Shown: positions 1-8,436 of the stretch, piece after piece
Layout of the letters: each line of letters starts with the position of its first letter
Position numbering within the stretch: the first letter of the stretch is position 1
Assembly (NCBI GenBank): GCA_902480035.1
Contig: CABSRC010000014.1
Location: 1 to 23,178, forward strand
Reading direction: 5' to 3'
DNA: 23,178 nt
From: an uncultured Streptococcus sp.
GTDB taxonomy: Bacteria; Bacillota; Bacilli; Lactobacillales; Streptococcaceae
Program-made: the position numbers and the translations under genes
Notes under the pieces: model-generated
What the model saw: the letters and a program-made list of their open reading frames with translations, nothing else
What the model was told of the DNA's origin: nothing
The model's database searches: none

Positions 1-176
1 TTGCTTTCTTACAAGATTTTGCGCGTGAAAAAGCGGTTGCTTTCATTCCTGGTGCTGCTTTTGGACAATATGGTGAAGGTTATGTGCGCTTGTCGTATGC
101 AGCCAGCATGGAGGTTATCAAGGAAGCTATGAAACGCTTGAAGGAGTATATGGAAGAACATGCTGGAGTCAATTGA
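1..176 (+). CDS. araT: Aromatic amino acid aminotransferase, C-terminal fragment (5' end outside window)
   Basis: The open frame enters at base 3 and stops with TGA at 174-176. Its 57 visible residues include a stretch reading FIPGAAFGQYGEGYVRLSYA, the typical C-terminal substrate-binding part of class I PLP-dependent aminotransferases. The conserved arginine of 'VRLSYA' in this family binds the substrate alpha-carboxylate. The placement directly before recO matches the streptococcal aromatic aminotransferase gene araT, which transaminates Phe, Tyr and Trp in the cytoplasm. The stop lies inside the next gene: recO begins at 160, a 17-base overlap that implies co-transcription and translational coupling. 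The family call is firm; the exact substrate class rests mainly on gene context. Confidence 0.75.
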   Translation, partial: AFLQDFAREKAVAFIPGAAFGQYGEGYVRLSYAASMEVIKEAMKRLKEYMEEHAGVN

Positions 177-939
177 GACCCGGGGAATTGTACTGTATAA
201 TCGGGAATTTCGTGAGGAGGATAAGTTGGTCAAGATCTTCACGGAGAAGTCGGGCAAGCGGATGTTTTTTGTAAAACATGCTGGGAAATCCCGATTGAAT
301 CCTATGTTGCAACCTTTGGTAACGGCAGATATGTTGCTGAAAATCAATGATGATGGGTTGAGTTATATTGATGATGTTCAAGATGTGCAGGTTTATAAGA
401 AAATCAATGCAGATCTTTTTGCTCTTTCTTATGCGACCTATGTTCTAGCGCTTGCGGATGCCAGTATTCAGGATAATCAGGTGGATCCGGCCTTGTTTGC
501 TTTTTTGGAAAAGACCCTGTCTTTGATGGAAGAAGGCTTGGATTATGAGGTTTTGACCAATATTTTTGAGATTCAGATTCTATCTCGGTTTGGGGTTGTC
601 TTGAATCTGCATGAATGCTGTTTCTGCCATCGGGTTGGTCTTCCTTTTGACTATTCCTTCCGGTATAGTGGGGTCCTTTGTCCGGATCATTATGATCAGG
701 ATGAGAGACGCGCTCACTGGCATCCAAATGTTCTCTATTTATTGGGTCAGTTTCAAGCAGTGCGATTCAGTGAGCTAGAGACGATTTCCCTACAAGCGGA
801 GATGAAAGCAGCTCTACGTCAGGCAATTGATCAGTTGTATGAGGAGTATGTAGGGATCCATTTAAAAGCTAAAAAGTTTATCGATTCCTTAAGTGATTGG
901 GGAGCGATTATGAAAGATTCATCTGGAGGTGAAACATGA
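160..939 (+). CDS. recO: DNA repair protein RecO
   Basis: The 259-residue product has the usual RecO length. Residues about 1-80 form the N-terminal OB-fold (starting MLESIETRGIVLYNREFREE), which binds DNA; the rest is the helical domain with a small metal-site region. RecO works with RecR and RecF to load RecA onto SSB-coated single-stranded DNA during recombinational repair. The metal site is C153-x-x-C156 followed by C174-x-x-H177, so the fourth position is His rather than the Cys of a four-cysteine finger, still compatible with zinc. The start overlaps the aminotransferase gene by 17 bases, and the 3' end overlaps plsX by 4 bases (ATGA at 936-939), indicating coupled translation. Confidence 0.95.
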   Translation: MLESIETRGIVLYNREFREEDKLVKIFTEKSGKRMFFVKHAGKSRLNPMLQPLVTADMLLKINDDGLSYIDDVQDVQVYKKINADLFALSYATYVLALADASIQDNQVDPALFAFLEKTLSLMEEGLDYEVLTNIFEIQILSRFGVVLNLHECCFCHRVGLPFDYSFRYSGVLCPDHYDQDERRAHWHPNVLYLLGQFQAVRFSELETISLQAEMKAALRQAIDQLYEEYVGIHLKAKKFIDSLSDWGAIMKDSSGGET

Positions 940-1931
940 AAAAAATTGCAGTAGATGCAATGGGGGGCGATAATGCACCTCAAGCCTTGGTAGAAGGCGT
1001 GAATCAAGCCATTCGTGATTTTGATGATATTGAGATTGTCTTGTATGGTGATGAGACAAAAATCAAAAACTATTTAACAGCAACAGAGCGTGTATCGATT
1101 GTTCATACGGAGGAAAAAATCGATTCAGATGATGAGCCGACGCGTGCTATTCGTCGGAAGAAGCAAGCTTCTATGGTCTTGGCTGCCAAGGATGTGAAGG
1201 TTGGAGATGTAGATGCTATGTTGTCTGCGGGGAACACGGGTGCCTTGTTGGCAGCAGGCTTCTTTATCGTTGGCCGTATCAAAGGAGTGGAACGTCCAGG
1301 TTTGATGTCTACACTTCCAACGGTTGATGGTCGCGGGTATGACATGTTGGACTTAGGTGCCAATGCGGAAAATACACCAGAGCACTTGCATCAGTATGCT
1401 GTGATGGGATCTTACTATGCTGAAAATGTTCGTGGAATTCAAAAACCACGTGTGGGTCTATTGAACAATGGGACAGAAGCTAGTAAGGGAGATCCTTTGC
1501 GCAAGGAAACTTACCAATTGTTATCTGAGGATGCGTCGATTCATTTTGTTGGAAATGTGGAAGCGCGTGATTTGATGGATGGTGTTGCTGATGTTGTTGT
1601 GGCGGATGGTTTCGCGGGAAACGCTGTCTTGAAAACGATGGAAGGAACAGCTTTTGGAATCTTGAAGCAACTGAAACAAGCAATTGCTACTGGAAACTGG
1701 AAGGCGAAACTAGGAGCTTTTCTCCTCAAGGACCGGTTGAAATCATTGAAACAAACCTTGGATTTCTCAGATGTTGGAGGAGCGGTTTTATTTGGCCTTC
1801 AAGCACCTGTTGTTAAAACGCATGGTTCGAGTGATGCAAAAGCAGTCTATAGTACCATTCGTCAGATTCGGACTATGTTAGAGACAGATGTTGTTGGAAA
1901 ATCAGTGAAGGAATTATCGAAGGAAGGATAA
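936..1931 (+). CDS. plsX: Phosphate acyltransferase PlsX (acyl-ACP:phosphate)
   Basis: This 331-residue protein is full length for PlsX. It converts acyl-ACP and inorganic phosphate to acyl-phosphate, the donor used by PlsY to acylate glycerol-3-phosphate in membrane phospholipid synthesis. The diagnostic N-terminus VDAMGGDNAP (residues about 6-15) and the motif LSAGNTGALLAAG are both present. The ATG overlaps the recO stop in an ATGA junction and is preceded by GGAGG (TCTGGAGGTGAAAC). An acyl carrier protein gene starts three bases after its stop, so enzyme and substrate carrier are made together. PlsX is a peripheral membrane enzyme, and no transmembrane segment is seen. Confidence 0.97.
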   Translation: MKKIAVDAMGGDNAPQALVEGVNQAIRDFDDIEIVLYGDETKIKNYLTATERVSIVHTEEKIDSDDEPTRAIRRKKQASMVLAAKDVKVGDVDAMLSAGNTGALLAAGFFIVGRIKGVERPGLMSTLPTVDGRGYDMLDLGANAENTPEHLHQYAVMGSYYAENVRGIQKPRVGLLNNGTEASKGDPLRKETYQLLSEDASIHFVGNVEARDLMDGVADVVVADGFAGNAVLKTMEGTAFGILKQLKQAIATGNWKAKLGAFLLKDRLKSLKQTLDFSDVGGAVLFGLQAPVVKTHGSSDAKAVYSTIRQIRTMLETDVVGKSVKELSKEG

Positions 1932-1934
1932 TGT

Positions 1935-2183
1935 ATGAGTAAACAAAACGAAATTTTAGCTACAATTGAGGAATTTCTCAAAGACCGCAAGGGACCTGAT
2001 TTCCAAGTTTCTTTGAAATCAGATTTGCGTAAGGATTTACAAGCCGACTCTGTTGAATTGATGGAATTTATTATCAATCTTGAGGATGAATACCAATTGG
2101 AGATTCCAGACAAGGCTATTGATGACTTTAACACGGTAGGAGATGTCGTTGACTATATCGAAAAACGAACTGCTAGTAACTAG
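1935..2183 (+). CDS. acpP: Acyl carrier protein (plsX-linked second ACP)
   Basis: This is an acidic protein of 82 residues with the carrier-protein fold. The 4'-phosphopantetheine attachment serine is S39 in DSVELMEF, and the C-terminal part (IPDKAIDDFNTVGDVVDYIE) is typical of ACPs. It carries acyl chains as thioesters. Streptococci and enterococci generally have two ACPs, one in the fatty-acid synthesis cluster and one beside plsX. In Enterococcus faecalis the plsX-linked one is associated with handling exogenous fatty acids, so a similar role is plausible here (inference from context). It is the last gene of the recO-plsX-acp unit, with a terminator 10 bases after the stop. Confidence 0.93.
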   Translation: MSKQNEILATIEEFLKDRKGPDFQVSLKSDLRKDLQADSVELMEFIINLEDEYQLEIPDKAIDDFNTVGDVVDYIEKRTASN

Positions 2184-2190
2184 TTGAAAA

Positions 2191-2227
2191 GGGATCGTTC
2201 AGAGATTGTTCTGGATGATCTTTTTTT
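2191..2227 (+). terminator. Intrinsic terminator after the acyl carrier protein gene
   Basis: A 10-bp stem pairs GATCGTTCAG (2193-2202) with CTGGATGATC (2211-2220), with two G-U pairs and an 8-base loop. Seven T residues (2221-2227) follow. Preceding A residues can extend the stem into the T tract. It separates recO-plsX-acp transcription from the purine promoter. Confidence 0.88.
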
Positions 2228-2235
2228 CTGTCCTT

Positions 2236-2268
2236 TTCATTCGGTTTCTGCCTATATTGTACGGAAAT
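2236..2268 (-). promoter_or_regulatory. Two PurBox-like operator sites upstream of purC
   Basis: Read on the minus strand, 2256-2268 is ATTTCCGTACAAT, matching 12 of 13 positions of the lactococcal PurBox AWWWCCGAACWWT. A weaker copy at 2236-2248 (GAAACCGAATGAA) matches 9 of 13. Their CCG cores are 20 bp apart, two helical turns, and the better one ends four bases before the -35 box. In Lactococcus, PurR binds such sites and activates purine genes when PRPP is high. PurR control here is inferred from this match and from the gene content. Confidence 0.7.
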
Positions 2269-2271
2269 TTA

Positions 2272-2300
2272 TTGAAAATCCACTTTGTATGTGATAGAAT
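2272..2300 (+). promoter_or_regulatory. Sigma-70 promoter of the purC operon
   Basis: The -35 box TTGAAA (2272-2277) and -10 box TAGAAT (2295-2300) are separated by exactly 17 bp. Transcription should start near 2307, giving a leader of only about 27 bases before purC. That leaves no room for a purine riboswitch, so control probably acts at initiation through the adjacent PurBoxes. Confidence 0.82.
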
Positions 2301-2333
2301 GAAGGTGATAAAATACGAAAGGCGAACAAAGTC

Positions 2334-3041
2334 ATGACCAATCAACTGATTTATACTGGAAAAGCTAAGGATATCTATACTACTGAGGACGAAAATGTGA
2401 TTAAGTCGGTCTATAAGGATCAGGCAACCATGCTAAATGGGGCTCGTAAGGAGACTATTAAGGGAAAAGGTGTGCTAAATAATCAGATTTCGTCTCTTAT
2501 TTTTGAAAAATTGAATGCTGCTGGGGTAGCGACACACTTTATCGAACGTATTTCTGACACAGAACAACTCAATAAAAAGGTGAAAATCATTCCTTTGGAG
2601 GTTGTTCTTCGTAATGTTACTGCGGGTTCTTTTTCTAAACGTTTTGGCGTTGAAGAAGGTTTGGATTTGGAAACTCCAATCGTTGAATTTTACTATAAAA
2701 ACGATGAGTTGGACGATCCATTCATCAATGACGAGCATGTGAAGTTTTTGGATATTGCCAATGATGAACAAATTGCTTATATTAAGGAAGAAACGCGTCG
2801 TATCAATGAATTGCTGAAAGATTGGTTTGCACAAATTGGTCTTCGTTTGATTGACTTCAAATTGGAATTTGGTTTTGATAAGGATGGCAAGATTATCTTG
2901 GCAGACGAATTTTCACCAGATAACTGCCGCCTTTGGGATGCTGAAGGGCACCATATGGACAAGGATGTTTTCCGTAGGGACTTGGGCAGTTTAACGGATG
3001 TATATCAGGTTGTATTGGAGAAATTACAGGGCTTGAAGTAA
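2334..3041 (+). CDS. purC: Phosphoribosylaminoimidazole-succinocarboxamide synthase (SAICAR synthetase)
   Basis: The 235-residue protein joins CAIR and aspartate using ATP to make SAICAR in de novo purine synthesis. It begins with the ATP-binding segment LIYTGKAKDIYTTEDE and carries the family signatures IPLEVVLRNVTAGS (about residues 86-99) and LIDFKLEFG. The ATG at 2334 has a GAAAGG ribosome-binding site 11 bases upstream. It is the first gene of the purine operon, immediately downstream of the PurBox-linked promoter. Its last 23 codons are duplicated, with many synonymous changes, downstream of its stop, which marks this end of the gene as a recombination boundary. Confidence 0.97.
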   Translation: MTNQLIYTGKAKDIYTTEDENVIKSVYKDQATMLNGARKETIKGKGVLNNQISSLIFEKLNAAGVATHFIERISDTEQLNKKVKIIPLEVVLRNVTAGSFSKRFGVEEGLDLETPIVEFYYKNDELDDPFINDEHVKFLDIANDEQIAYIKEETRRINELLKDWFAQIGLRLIDFKLEFGFDKDGKIILADEFSPDNCRLWDAEGHHMDKDVFRRDLGSLTDVYQVVLEKLQGLK

Positions 3042-3090
3042 TCTTTTTGAAACGGAAAACCTTCGTCTTTCAAGTAAAAGGACTCAGGCT

Positions 3091-3113
3091 GAAAAGGTCT
3101 ACTAGACCTTTTC
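3091..3113. repeat. Perfect 11-bp inverted repeat between the purC 3' end copies
   Basis: GAAAAGGTCTA (3091-3101) and TAGACCTTTTC (3103-3113) are exact reverse complements around a single C. No T tract follows on the plus strand (the next bases are ACTCCG), so it is not a convincing terminator and lies inside the operon between purC and purL. It may be half of an old terminator or a recombination remnant. Confidence 0.75.
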
Positions 3114-3115
3114 AC

Positions 3116-3186
3116 TCCGTCGTGATCTTGGTAGCTTGACAGATGTTTATGAAGTTGTATTGGAAAAATTGCAAGGTTTGAAGTGA
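3116..3186 (+). pseudogene. Orphan second copy of the purC C-terminus
   Basis: This frame encodes RRDLGSLTDVYEVVLEKLQG followed by LK and a TGA stop at 3184-3186. It repeats the end of PurC with a single amino-acid difference (Glu for Gln). It has no start codon or ribosome-binding site. Codons differ from purC at nearly every synonymous site (for example CGT, CTT, AGC versus AGG, TTG, AGT), so it is the tail of a different purC allele rather than a recent tandem copy. It most likely remains from recombination with DNA of a related streptococcus. Confidence 0.9.
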
Positions 3187-3249
3187 TCTTTTTGAAATAG
3201 AAAACCTTCGTCTTCGATAACATGTTTGAATAGAAATAAAGGAAATAAA

Positions 3250-6200
3250 ATGGATAAACGTATTTTCGTTGAGAAAAAAGCTGATTTTCGTGTGAAATCG
3301 GACTCTTTAGTAAAAGAATTGCAGCATAATCTTCAGTTGAAAACCTTGAAGGATCTTCGGATTGTTCAGGTTTATGATGTTTTTGGTTTGGCAGAGGACT
3401 TGTTTGCGCGTGCGGAAAAACATATCTTCTCTGAGCAAGTGACAGATACTGTTTTGGAAGAAGCTACGGTTCAGGCTGATCTTGAGAAATATGCTTTCTT
3501 TGCGATCGAAAGCTTGCCTGGTCAATTTGACCAACGTGCGGCATCTTCACAAGAAGCTTTGCTTTTGCTTGGTAGTTCAAATGACGTAACAGTGAATACA
3601 GCGCAATTGTACTTGGTTAACAAGGATATCGATGCGAATGAGTTGGAAGCTGTCAAGAACTACCTTTTGAACCCAGTGGATTCTCGTTTCAAAGATATCA
3701 CTGTTGGTATTGCGAAACAGGATTTCTCTGAGTCTGACAAGACCATTCCAAGCTTGGATTTCTTTGAAACTTATACGGCAGAAGATTTTGCACAGTATAA
3801 GGCTGAGCAAGGATTGGCAATGGAAGTGGATGACCTTCTCTTCATTCAAGATTACTTCAAATCCATTGGACGTGTACCAACTGAGACTGAGCTTAAGGTT
3901 TTGGATACTTATTGGTCTGACCACTGCCGTCACACAACTTTCGAAACTGAGTTAAAAAACATCGATTTCTCAGCTTCTAAATTTGAAAAACAATTGCAAG
4001 CGACTTATGACAAGTATATTGCCATGCGTGATGAGTTGGGACGTACAGAAAAACCTCAAACCTTGATGGATATGGCGACTATTTTTGGCCGTTATGAGCG
4101 TGCTAATGGTCGTTTGGATGACATGGAAGTGTCTGATGAAATCAATGCCTGCTCAGTTGAAATTGAAGTGGATGTCAATGGTGTCAAAGAACCATGGCTT
4201 CTTATGTTCAAGAATGAAACACACAACCACCCAACGGAGATTGAACCATTTGGTGGTGCGGCTACTTGTATCGGTGGTGCCATTCGTGACCCATTGTCAG
4301 GTCGTTCATACGTTTACCAAGCTATGCGTATCTCAGGTGCTGGTGATATTACAGCTCCAATTTCAGCGACTCGCGCTGGTAAATTGCCACAACAAGTGAT
4401 TTCTAAAACAGCGGCTCATGGTTATTCTTCATACGGTAACCAAATTGGTCTTGCAACAACTTATGTTCGTGAATACTTCCACCCAGGTTTCGTTGCTAAG
4501 CGTATGGAGCTAGGTGCAGTTGTCGGTGCGGCTCCTAAAGAAAATGTTGTCCGTGAAAAACCTGAAGCAGGTGATGTCGTGATTCTTCTCGGTGGGAAAA
4601 CTGGACGTGACGGTGTCGGTGGTGCGACAGGTTCTTCTAAAGTTCAAACAGTTGAATCTGTTGAAACGGCTGGTGCTGAGGTTCAAAAAGGGAATGCCAT
4701 CGAAGAACGTAAGATTCAACGTCTTTTCCGTAATGGGGAAGTGACACGTTTGATCAAGAAATCAAATGACTTTGGTGCTGGTGGTGTCTGTGTGGCGATC
4801 GGTGAATTAGCAGATGGACTTGAAATTGATCTAGACAAAGTGCCATTGAAATACCAAGGTTTGAACGGTACAGAAATTGCTATCTCAGAATCTCAAGAAC
4901 GGATGGCTGTAGTGGTTCGTCCAGAAGATGTAGATGCTTTCGTTGCTGAATGTAACAAAGAAAATATTGATGCTGTTGTCGTTGCAACAGTAACTGAAAA
5001 ACCAAATCTTGTCATGCACTGGAATGGTGAAACCATCGTTGATTTGGAACGTCGTTTCCTTGATACAAACGGTGTACGTGTGGTTGTAGATGCTAAGGTG
5101 GTTGACAAGGATGTCAAGCTTCCAGAAGAACGTCAAACATCTGCTGAAACCCTTGAAGCTGATACTCTTGAAGTCTTGGCTGACCTTAACCATGCCAGTC
5201 AAAAAGGTTTACAAACCATCTTTGATAGCTCAGTTGGTCGTTCAACAGTCAATCACCCACTTGGTGGTCGCTACCAAATCACACCAACGGAAGCTTCTGT
5301 ACAGAAATTGCCAGTCCAACATGGCGTGACAACAACTGCATCTGTTATGGCGCAAGGATTCAACCCTTATGTAGCAGAATGGTCTCCATATCATGGTGCG
5401 GCTTATGCGGTCATCGAAGCCACAGCTCGTTTGGTTGCTGCTGGTGCAAACTGGTCTAAGGCTCGTTTCTCTTATCAGGAATACTTCGAGCGTATGGATA
5501 AAAAAGCAGAGCGTTTTGGTCAACCAGTAGCAGCTCTTCTTGGATCCATTGAAGCTCAGATTCAACTTGGTTTGCCATCTATCGGTGGGAAAGACTCTAT
5601 GTCTGGTACCTTTGAAGAATTAACCGTACCACCAACCTTGGTTGCTTTTGGTGTCACAACTGCAGATAGCCGTAAGGTTCTTTCTCCAGAATTCAAAGCT
5701 GCTGGTGAAAATATTTACTACATCCCAGGTCAAGCTTTGGCACAAGAAATTGACTTCGATCTTATCAAGTCTAACTTTGCTCAATTTGAAGCCATCCAAG
5801 CTGACCATAAAGTCACAGCTGCATCAGCTGTTAAATATGGTGGTGTGGTTGAAGCTCTTGCCCTTGCAACATTTGGTAACCATATCGGCGCTAACATTGA
5901 ATTAGATGACCTTGACACTAGCTTGACAGCCCAATTGGGTGGATTCATCTTCACATCGCCTGAAGAAATTGCGGGTGTTGCCAAGATTGGACAAACAGTA
6001 GCTGGCTTTACACTTATTGTCAATGGTGTAACGCTTGATGGACACAAACTTGACAGTGCCTTCCAAGGTAAATTGGAAGAAGTTTATCCAACAGAATTTG
6101 CACAAGCAACTGAGTTGGAAGAAGTACCAGCTGTGGCATCAGATGCTGTGATCAAAGCTAAAGAAACAGTTGATACACCAGTGGTTTACATCCCAGTATT

Positions 6201-6975
6201 TCCAGGTACTAACTCTGAGTACGATTCAGCTAAGGCTTTTGAAAAAGAAGGGGCCAAAGTTAACCTGGTACCATTTGTCACACTCAACGAAGAAGCGATT
6301 GTCAAGTCTGTTGACACCATGGTTGACAACATCGAAAAAGCTAACATTATCTTCTTTGCAGGTGGCTTCTCAGCAGCGGATGAACCAGATGGATCAGCTA
6401 AATTTATCGTGAACATCTTGCTCAATGAAAAAGTACGTGCAGCCATTGATAGCTTCATTGAAGGTGGTGGTTTGATCATCGGTATCTGTAACGGATTCCA
6501 AGCCCTCGTCAAATCAGGTCTTCTTCCATATGGTAACTTTGAAGATGCAAGTAGCACGAGTCCAACTCTCTTCTACAATGATGCCAACCAACACGTGGCT
6601 AAGATGGTTGAAACACGGATTGCCAACACGAACTCACCATGGCTTGCAGGCGTGAAAGTTGGTGACATCCATGCCATCCCAGTATCACACGGTGAAGGGA
6701 AGTTTGTCGTGACAGCTGAGGAATTTGCAGAGCTTCGTGACAATGGTCAAATCTTTACCCAATATGTTGACTTCGAAGGTAAACCAAGCATGGATTCTAA
6801 ATACAATCCAAATGGTTCTGTCCATGCGATCGAAGGTATCACAAGTAAGAATGGTCAAATTATTGGTAAGATGGGTCACTCAGAACGTTTTGAAGACGGT
6901 CTCTTCCAAAATATTCCAGGAAATAAAGATCAACATCTCTTTGCGTCAGCGGTTAAATACTTTACTGGAAAATAA
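3250..6975 (+). CDS. purL: Phosphoribosylformylglycinamidine synthase, large single-chain type
   Basis: This 1241-residue enzyme is the fused PurS-PurL-PurQ form. It converts FGAR to FGAM using ATP and the amide of glutamine. The signature YWSDHCRH lies at 221-228, with two AIR-synthase-like halves in the middle. The C-terminal glutaminase domain starts near 1000 and holds the nucleophile C1080 in GICNGFQ and the H1210-S-E1212 pair in MGHSERF, an intact triad. I chose ATG 3250 because AAAGGA (3238-3243) sits six bases upstream; an in-frame TTG at 3226 would place that site inside the gene. Many bacteria carry separate purS, purQ and purL, whereas streptococci use this long form. PurF follows after 12 bases. 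Confidence 0.97.
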   Translation: MDKRIFVEKKADFRVKSDSLVKELQHNLQLKTLKDLRIVQVYDVFGLAEDLFARAEKHIFSEQVTDTVLEEATVQADLEKYAFFAIESLPGQFDQRAASSQEALLLLGSSNDVTVNTAQLYLVNKDIDANELEAVKNYLLNPVDSRFKDITVGIAKQDFSESDKTIPSLDFFETYTAEDFAQYKAEQGLAMEVDDLLFIQDYFKSIGRVPTETELKVLDTYWSDHCRHTTFETELKNIDFSASKFEKQLQATYDKYIAMRDELGRTEKPQTLMDMATIFGRYERANGRLDDMEVSDEINACSVEIEVDVNGVKEPWLLMFKNETHNHPTEIEPFGGAATCIGGAIRDPLSGRSYVYQAMRISGAGDITAPISATRAGKLPQQVISKTAAHGYSSYGNQIGLATTYVREYFHPGFVAKRMELGAVVGAAPKENVVREKPEAGDVVILLGGKTGRDGVGGATGSSKVQTVESVETAGAEVQKGNAIEERKIQRLFRNGEVTRLIKKSNDFGAGGVCVAIGELADGLEIDLDKVPLKYQGLNGTEIAISESQERMAVVVRPEDVDAFVAECNKENIDAVVVATVTEKPNLVMHWNGETIVDLERRFLDTNGVRVVVDAKVVDKDVKLPEERQTSAETLEADTLEVLADLNHASQKGLQTIFDSSVGRSTVNHPLGGRYQITPTEASVQKLPVQHGVTTTASVMAQGFNPYVAEWSPYHGAAYAVIEATARLVAAGANWSKARFSYQEYFERMDKKAERFGQPVAALLGSIEAQIQLGLPSIGGKDSMSGTFEELTVPPTLVAFGVTTADSRKVLSPEFKAAGENIYYIPGQALAQEIDFDLIKSNFAQFEAIQADHKVTAASAVKYGGVVEALALATFGNHIGANIELDDLDTSLTAQLGGFIFTSPEEIAGVAKIGQTVAGFTLIVNGVTLDGHKLDSAFQGKLEEVYPTEFAQATELEEVPAVASDAVIKAKETVDTPVVYIPVFPGTNSEYDSAKAFEKEGAKVNLVPFVTLNEEAIVKSVDTMVDNIEKANIIFFAGGFSAADEPDGSAKFIVNILLNEKVRAAIDSFIEGGGLIIGICNGFQALVKSGLLPYGNFEDASSTSPTLFYNDANQHVAKMVETRIANTNSPWLAGVKVGDIHAIPVSHGEGKFVVTAEEFAELRDNGQIFTQYVDFEGKPSMDSKYNPNGSVHAIEGITSKNGQIIGKMGHSERFEDGLFQNIPGNKDQHLFASAVKYFTGK

Positions 6976-6987
6976 AAGGTATACAAA

Positions 6988-8427
6988 ATGACATACGAAG
7001 TTAAATCTCTTAATGAAGAATGTGGTATTTTTGGGATCTGGGGACACCCAGATGCTGCAAAACTGACTTATTTCGGATTACACAGTCTTCAACACCGTGG
7101 TCAAGAAGGGGCGGGGATCCTTTCAAATGATGCGGGTCAATTAAAACGGTATCGTGATACGGGGCTCCTCTCAGAGGTGTTTCGGAATCCTGCTAACTTG
7201 GATAAGTTGACAGGGACGGGTGCGATTGGACATGTTCGCTATGCGACAGCTGGGGAAGCTTCGGTGGATAACATCCAGCCTTTCCTCTTTCGCTTTCATG
7301 ATACCCAGTTTGGACTTGCTCACAACGGGAATTTGACCAATGCCAAGTCCCTCAAACGGGAGTTAGAAAATAACGGGGCGATCTTTAGCTCAACTTCTGA
7401 TTCAGAAATCTTGGCGCACTTGATTCGTCGGAGCCACAACCCATCCTTCATGGGTAAGGTGAAAGAAGCCTTGAATACGGTGAAAGGTGGATTTGCTTAC
7501 CTTCTCATGCTGGAAGATAAGCTGATTGCGGCCTTGGATCCAAATGGTTTCCGTCCTCTTTCGATTGGCAAAATGACCAATGGCGCTATCGTAGTTTCCT
7601 CTGAAACCTGTGCTTTTGAAGTGGTTGGTGCTGAGTGGATTCGCGATGTGAATCCAGGTGAAGTCGTGATCATTGATGATAATGGCATTACTTACGATAA
7701 CTATACAACGGATACCCAATTGGCTGTTTGCTCGATGGAGTATATCTACTTTGCCCGCCCGGACTCCAATATTCAAGGGGTGAATGTCCATACTGCTCGT
7801 AAACGTATGGGGGCTCAATTGGCACGTGAATTCAAACATGAAGCAGATATTGTGGTCGGTGTACCTAACTCTTCACTTAGCGCAGCCATGGGATTTGCAG
7901 AAGAATCAGGCTTACCAAATGAAATGGGCTTGATTAAAAACCAATACACCCAACGGACCTTTATTCAACCAACACAAGAACTACGGGAGCAAGGGGTTCG
8001 TATGAAGCTCTCTGCCGTATCCGGTGTTGTTAAAGGAAAACGGGTTGTCATGATCGATGATTCTATCGTACGTGGGACGACCTCACGTCGCATCGTTAAT
8101 TTGCTAAAAGAAGCAGGAGCAACAGAGGTTCACGTAGCAATCGGTAGTCCAGCTCTGGCTTATCCATGTTTCTACGGGATTGATATTCAAACACGTAAGG
8201 AATTGATTGCAGCCAATCATACAGTTGAGGAAACACGCGAAATCATTGGTGCAGATAGCTTGACGTATTTGTCAATCGATGGTTTGATTGATTCTATTGG
8301 AATCGATACAGATGCCCCGAATGGCGGTCTTTGTGTGGCTTACTTTGATGGTAATTATCCTACGCCTTTGTATGACTACGAAGAACGCTATGTAGAAAGT
8401 TTGAAAGAACATACTTCTTTCTATTAA
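6988..8427 (+). CDS. purF: Amidophosphoribosyltransferase (glutamine PRPP amidotransferase)
   Basis: The 479-residue enzyme makes 5-phosphoribosylamine from PRPP and glutamine, the committed step of purine synthesis. An 11-residue propeptide (MTYEVKSLNEE) precedes C12, the nucleophile exposed by self-cleavage in Bacillus-type enzymes, followed by the glutaminase motif LQHRGQEGAG. The PRPP loop is VVMIDDSIVRGTTS. Of the four [4Fe-4S] ligands of the B. subtilis enzyme, C248, C394 and C449 have counterparts, but the first Cys of the C-terminal CxxC pair is G446. The gene lies 12 bases after purL. It is separated from purM by an unusual 209-bp gap that contains a copy of the purM start. Confidence 0.96.
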   Translation: MTYEVKSLNEECGIFGIWGHPDAAKLTYFGLHSLQHRGQEGAGILSNDAGQLKRYRDTGLLSEVFRNPANLDKLTGTGAIGHVRYATAGEASVDNIQPFLFRFHDTQFGLAHNGNLTNAKSLKRELENNGAIFSSTSDSEILAHLIRRSHNPSFMGKVKEALNTVKGGFAYLLMLEDKLIAALDPNGFRPLSIGKMTNGAIVVSSETCAFEVVGAEWIRDVNPGEVVIIDDNGITYDNYTTDTQLAVCSMEYIYFARPDSNIQGVNVHTARKRMGAQLAREFKHEADIVVGVPNSSLSAAMGFAEESGLPNEMGLIKNQYTQRTFIQPTQELREQGVRMKLSAVSGVVKGKRVVMIDDSIVRGTTSRRIVNLLKEAGATEVHVAIGSPALAYPCFYGIDIQTRKELIAANHTVEETREIIGADSLTYLSIDGLIDSIGIDTDAPNGGLCVAYFDGNYPTPLYDYEERYVESLKEHTSFY

Positions 8428-8436
8428 GAGCAGTGC

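Larger units (their letters stand above)
2971..3214 (+). repeat. Imperfect 99-bp direct repeat covering the purC 3' end
   Basis: Copy one is 2971-3069 (last codons of purC plus 28 bases after the stop). Copy two is 3116-3214, the same length without gaps. By hand comparison about 80 of 99 positions agree. Most changes fall at synonymous third positions, whereas the non-coding tail differs at only two of 28 bases. The copies are separated by 46 bp holding a perfect inverted repeat. Confidence 0.93.

Noticed and set aside
2301..2333. Purine riboswitch upstream of purC
   Set aside because: The predicted leader is only about 27 bases, too short for any purine aptamer, and no such fold is visible.
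2971..3214. Insertion sequence or MITE at the purC-purL junction
   Set aside because: The 99-bp copies are purC coding sequence, not transposon ends, and no transposase or target duplication is seen.
3226..3249. TTG start that would add eight residues to PurL
   Set aside because: The AAAGGA ribosome-binding site would lie inside the gene; ATG 3250 has ideal spacing and gives the usual PurL N-terminus.
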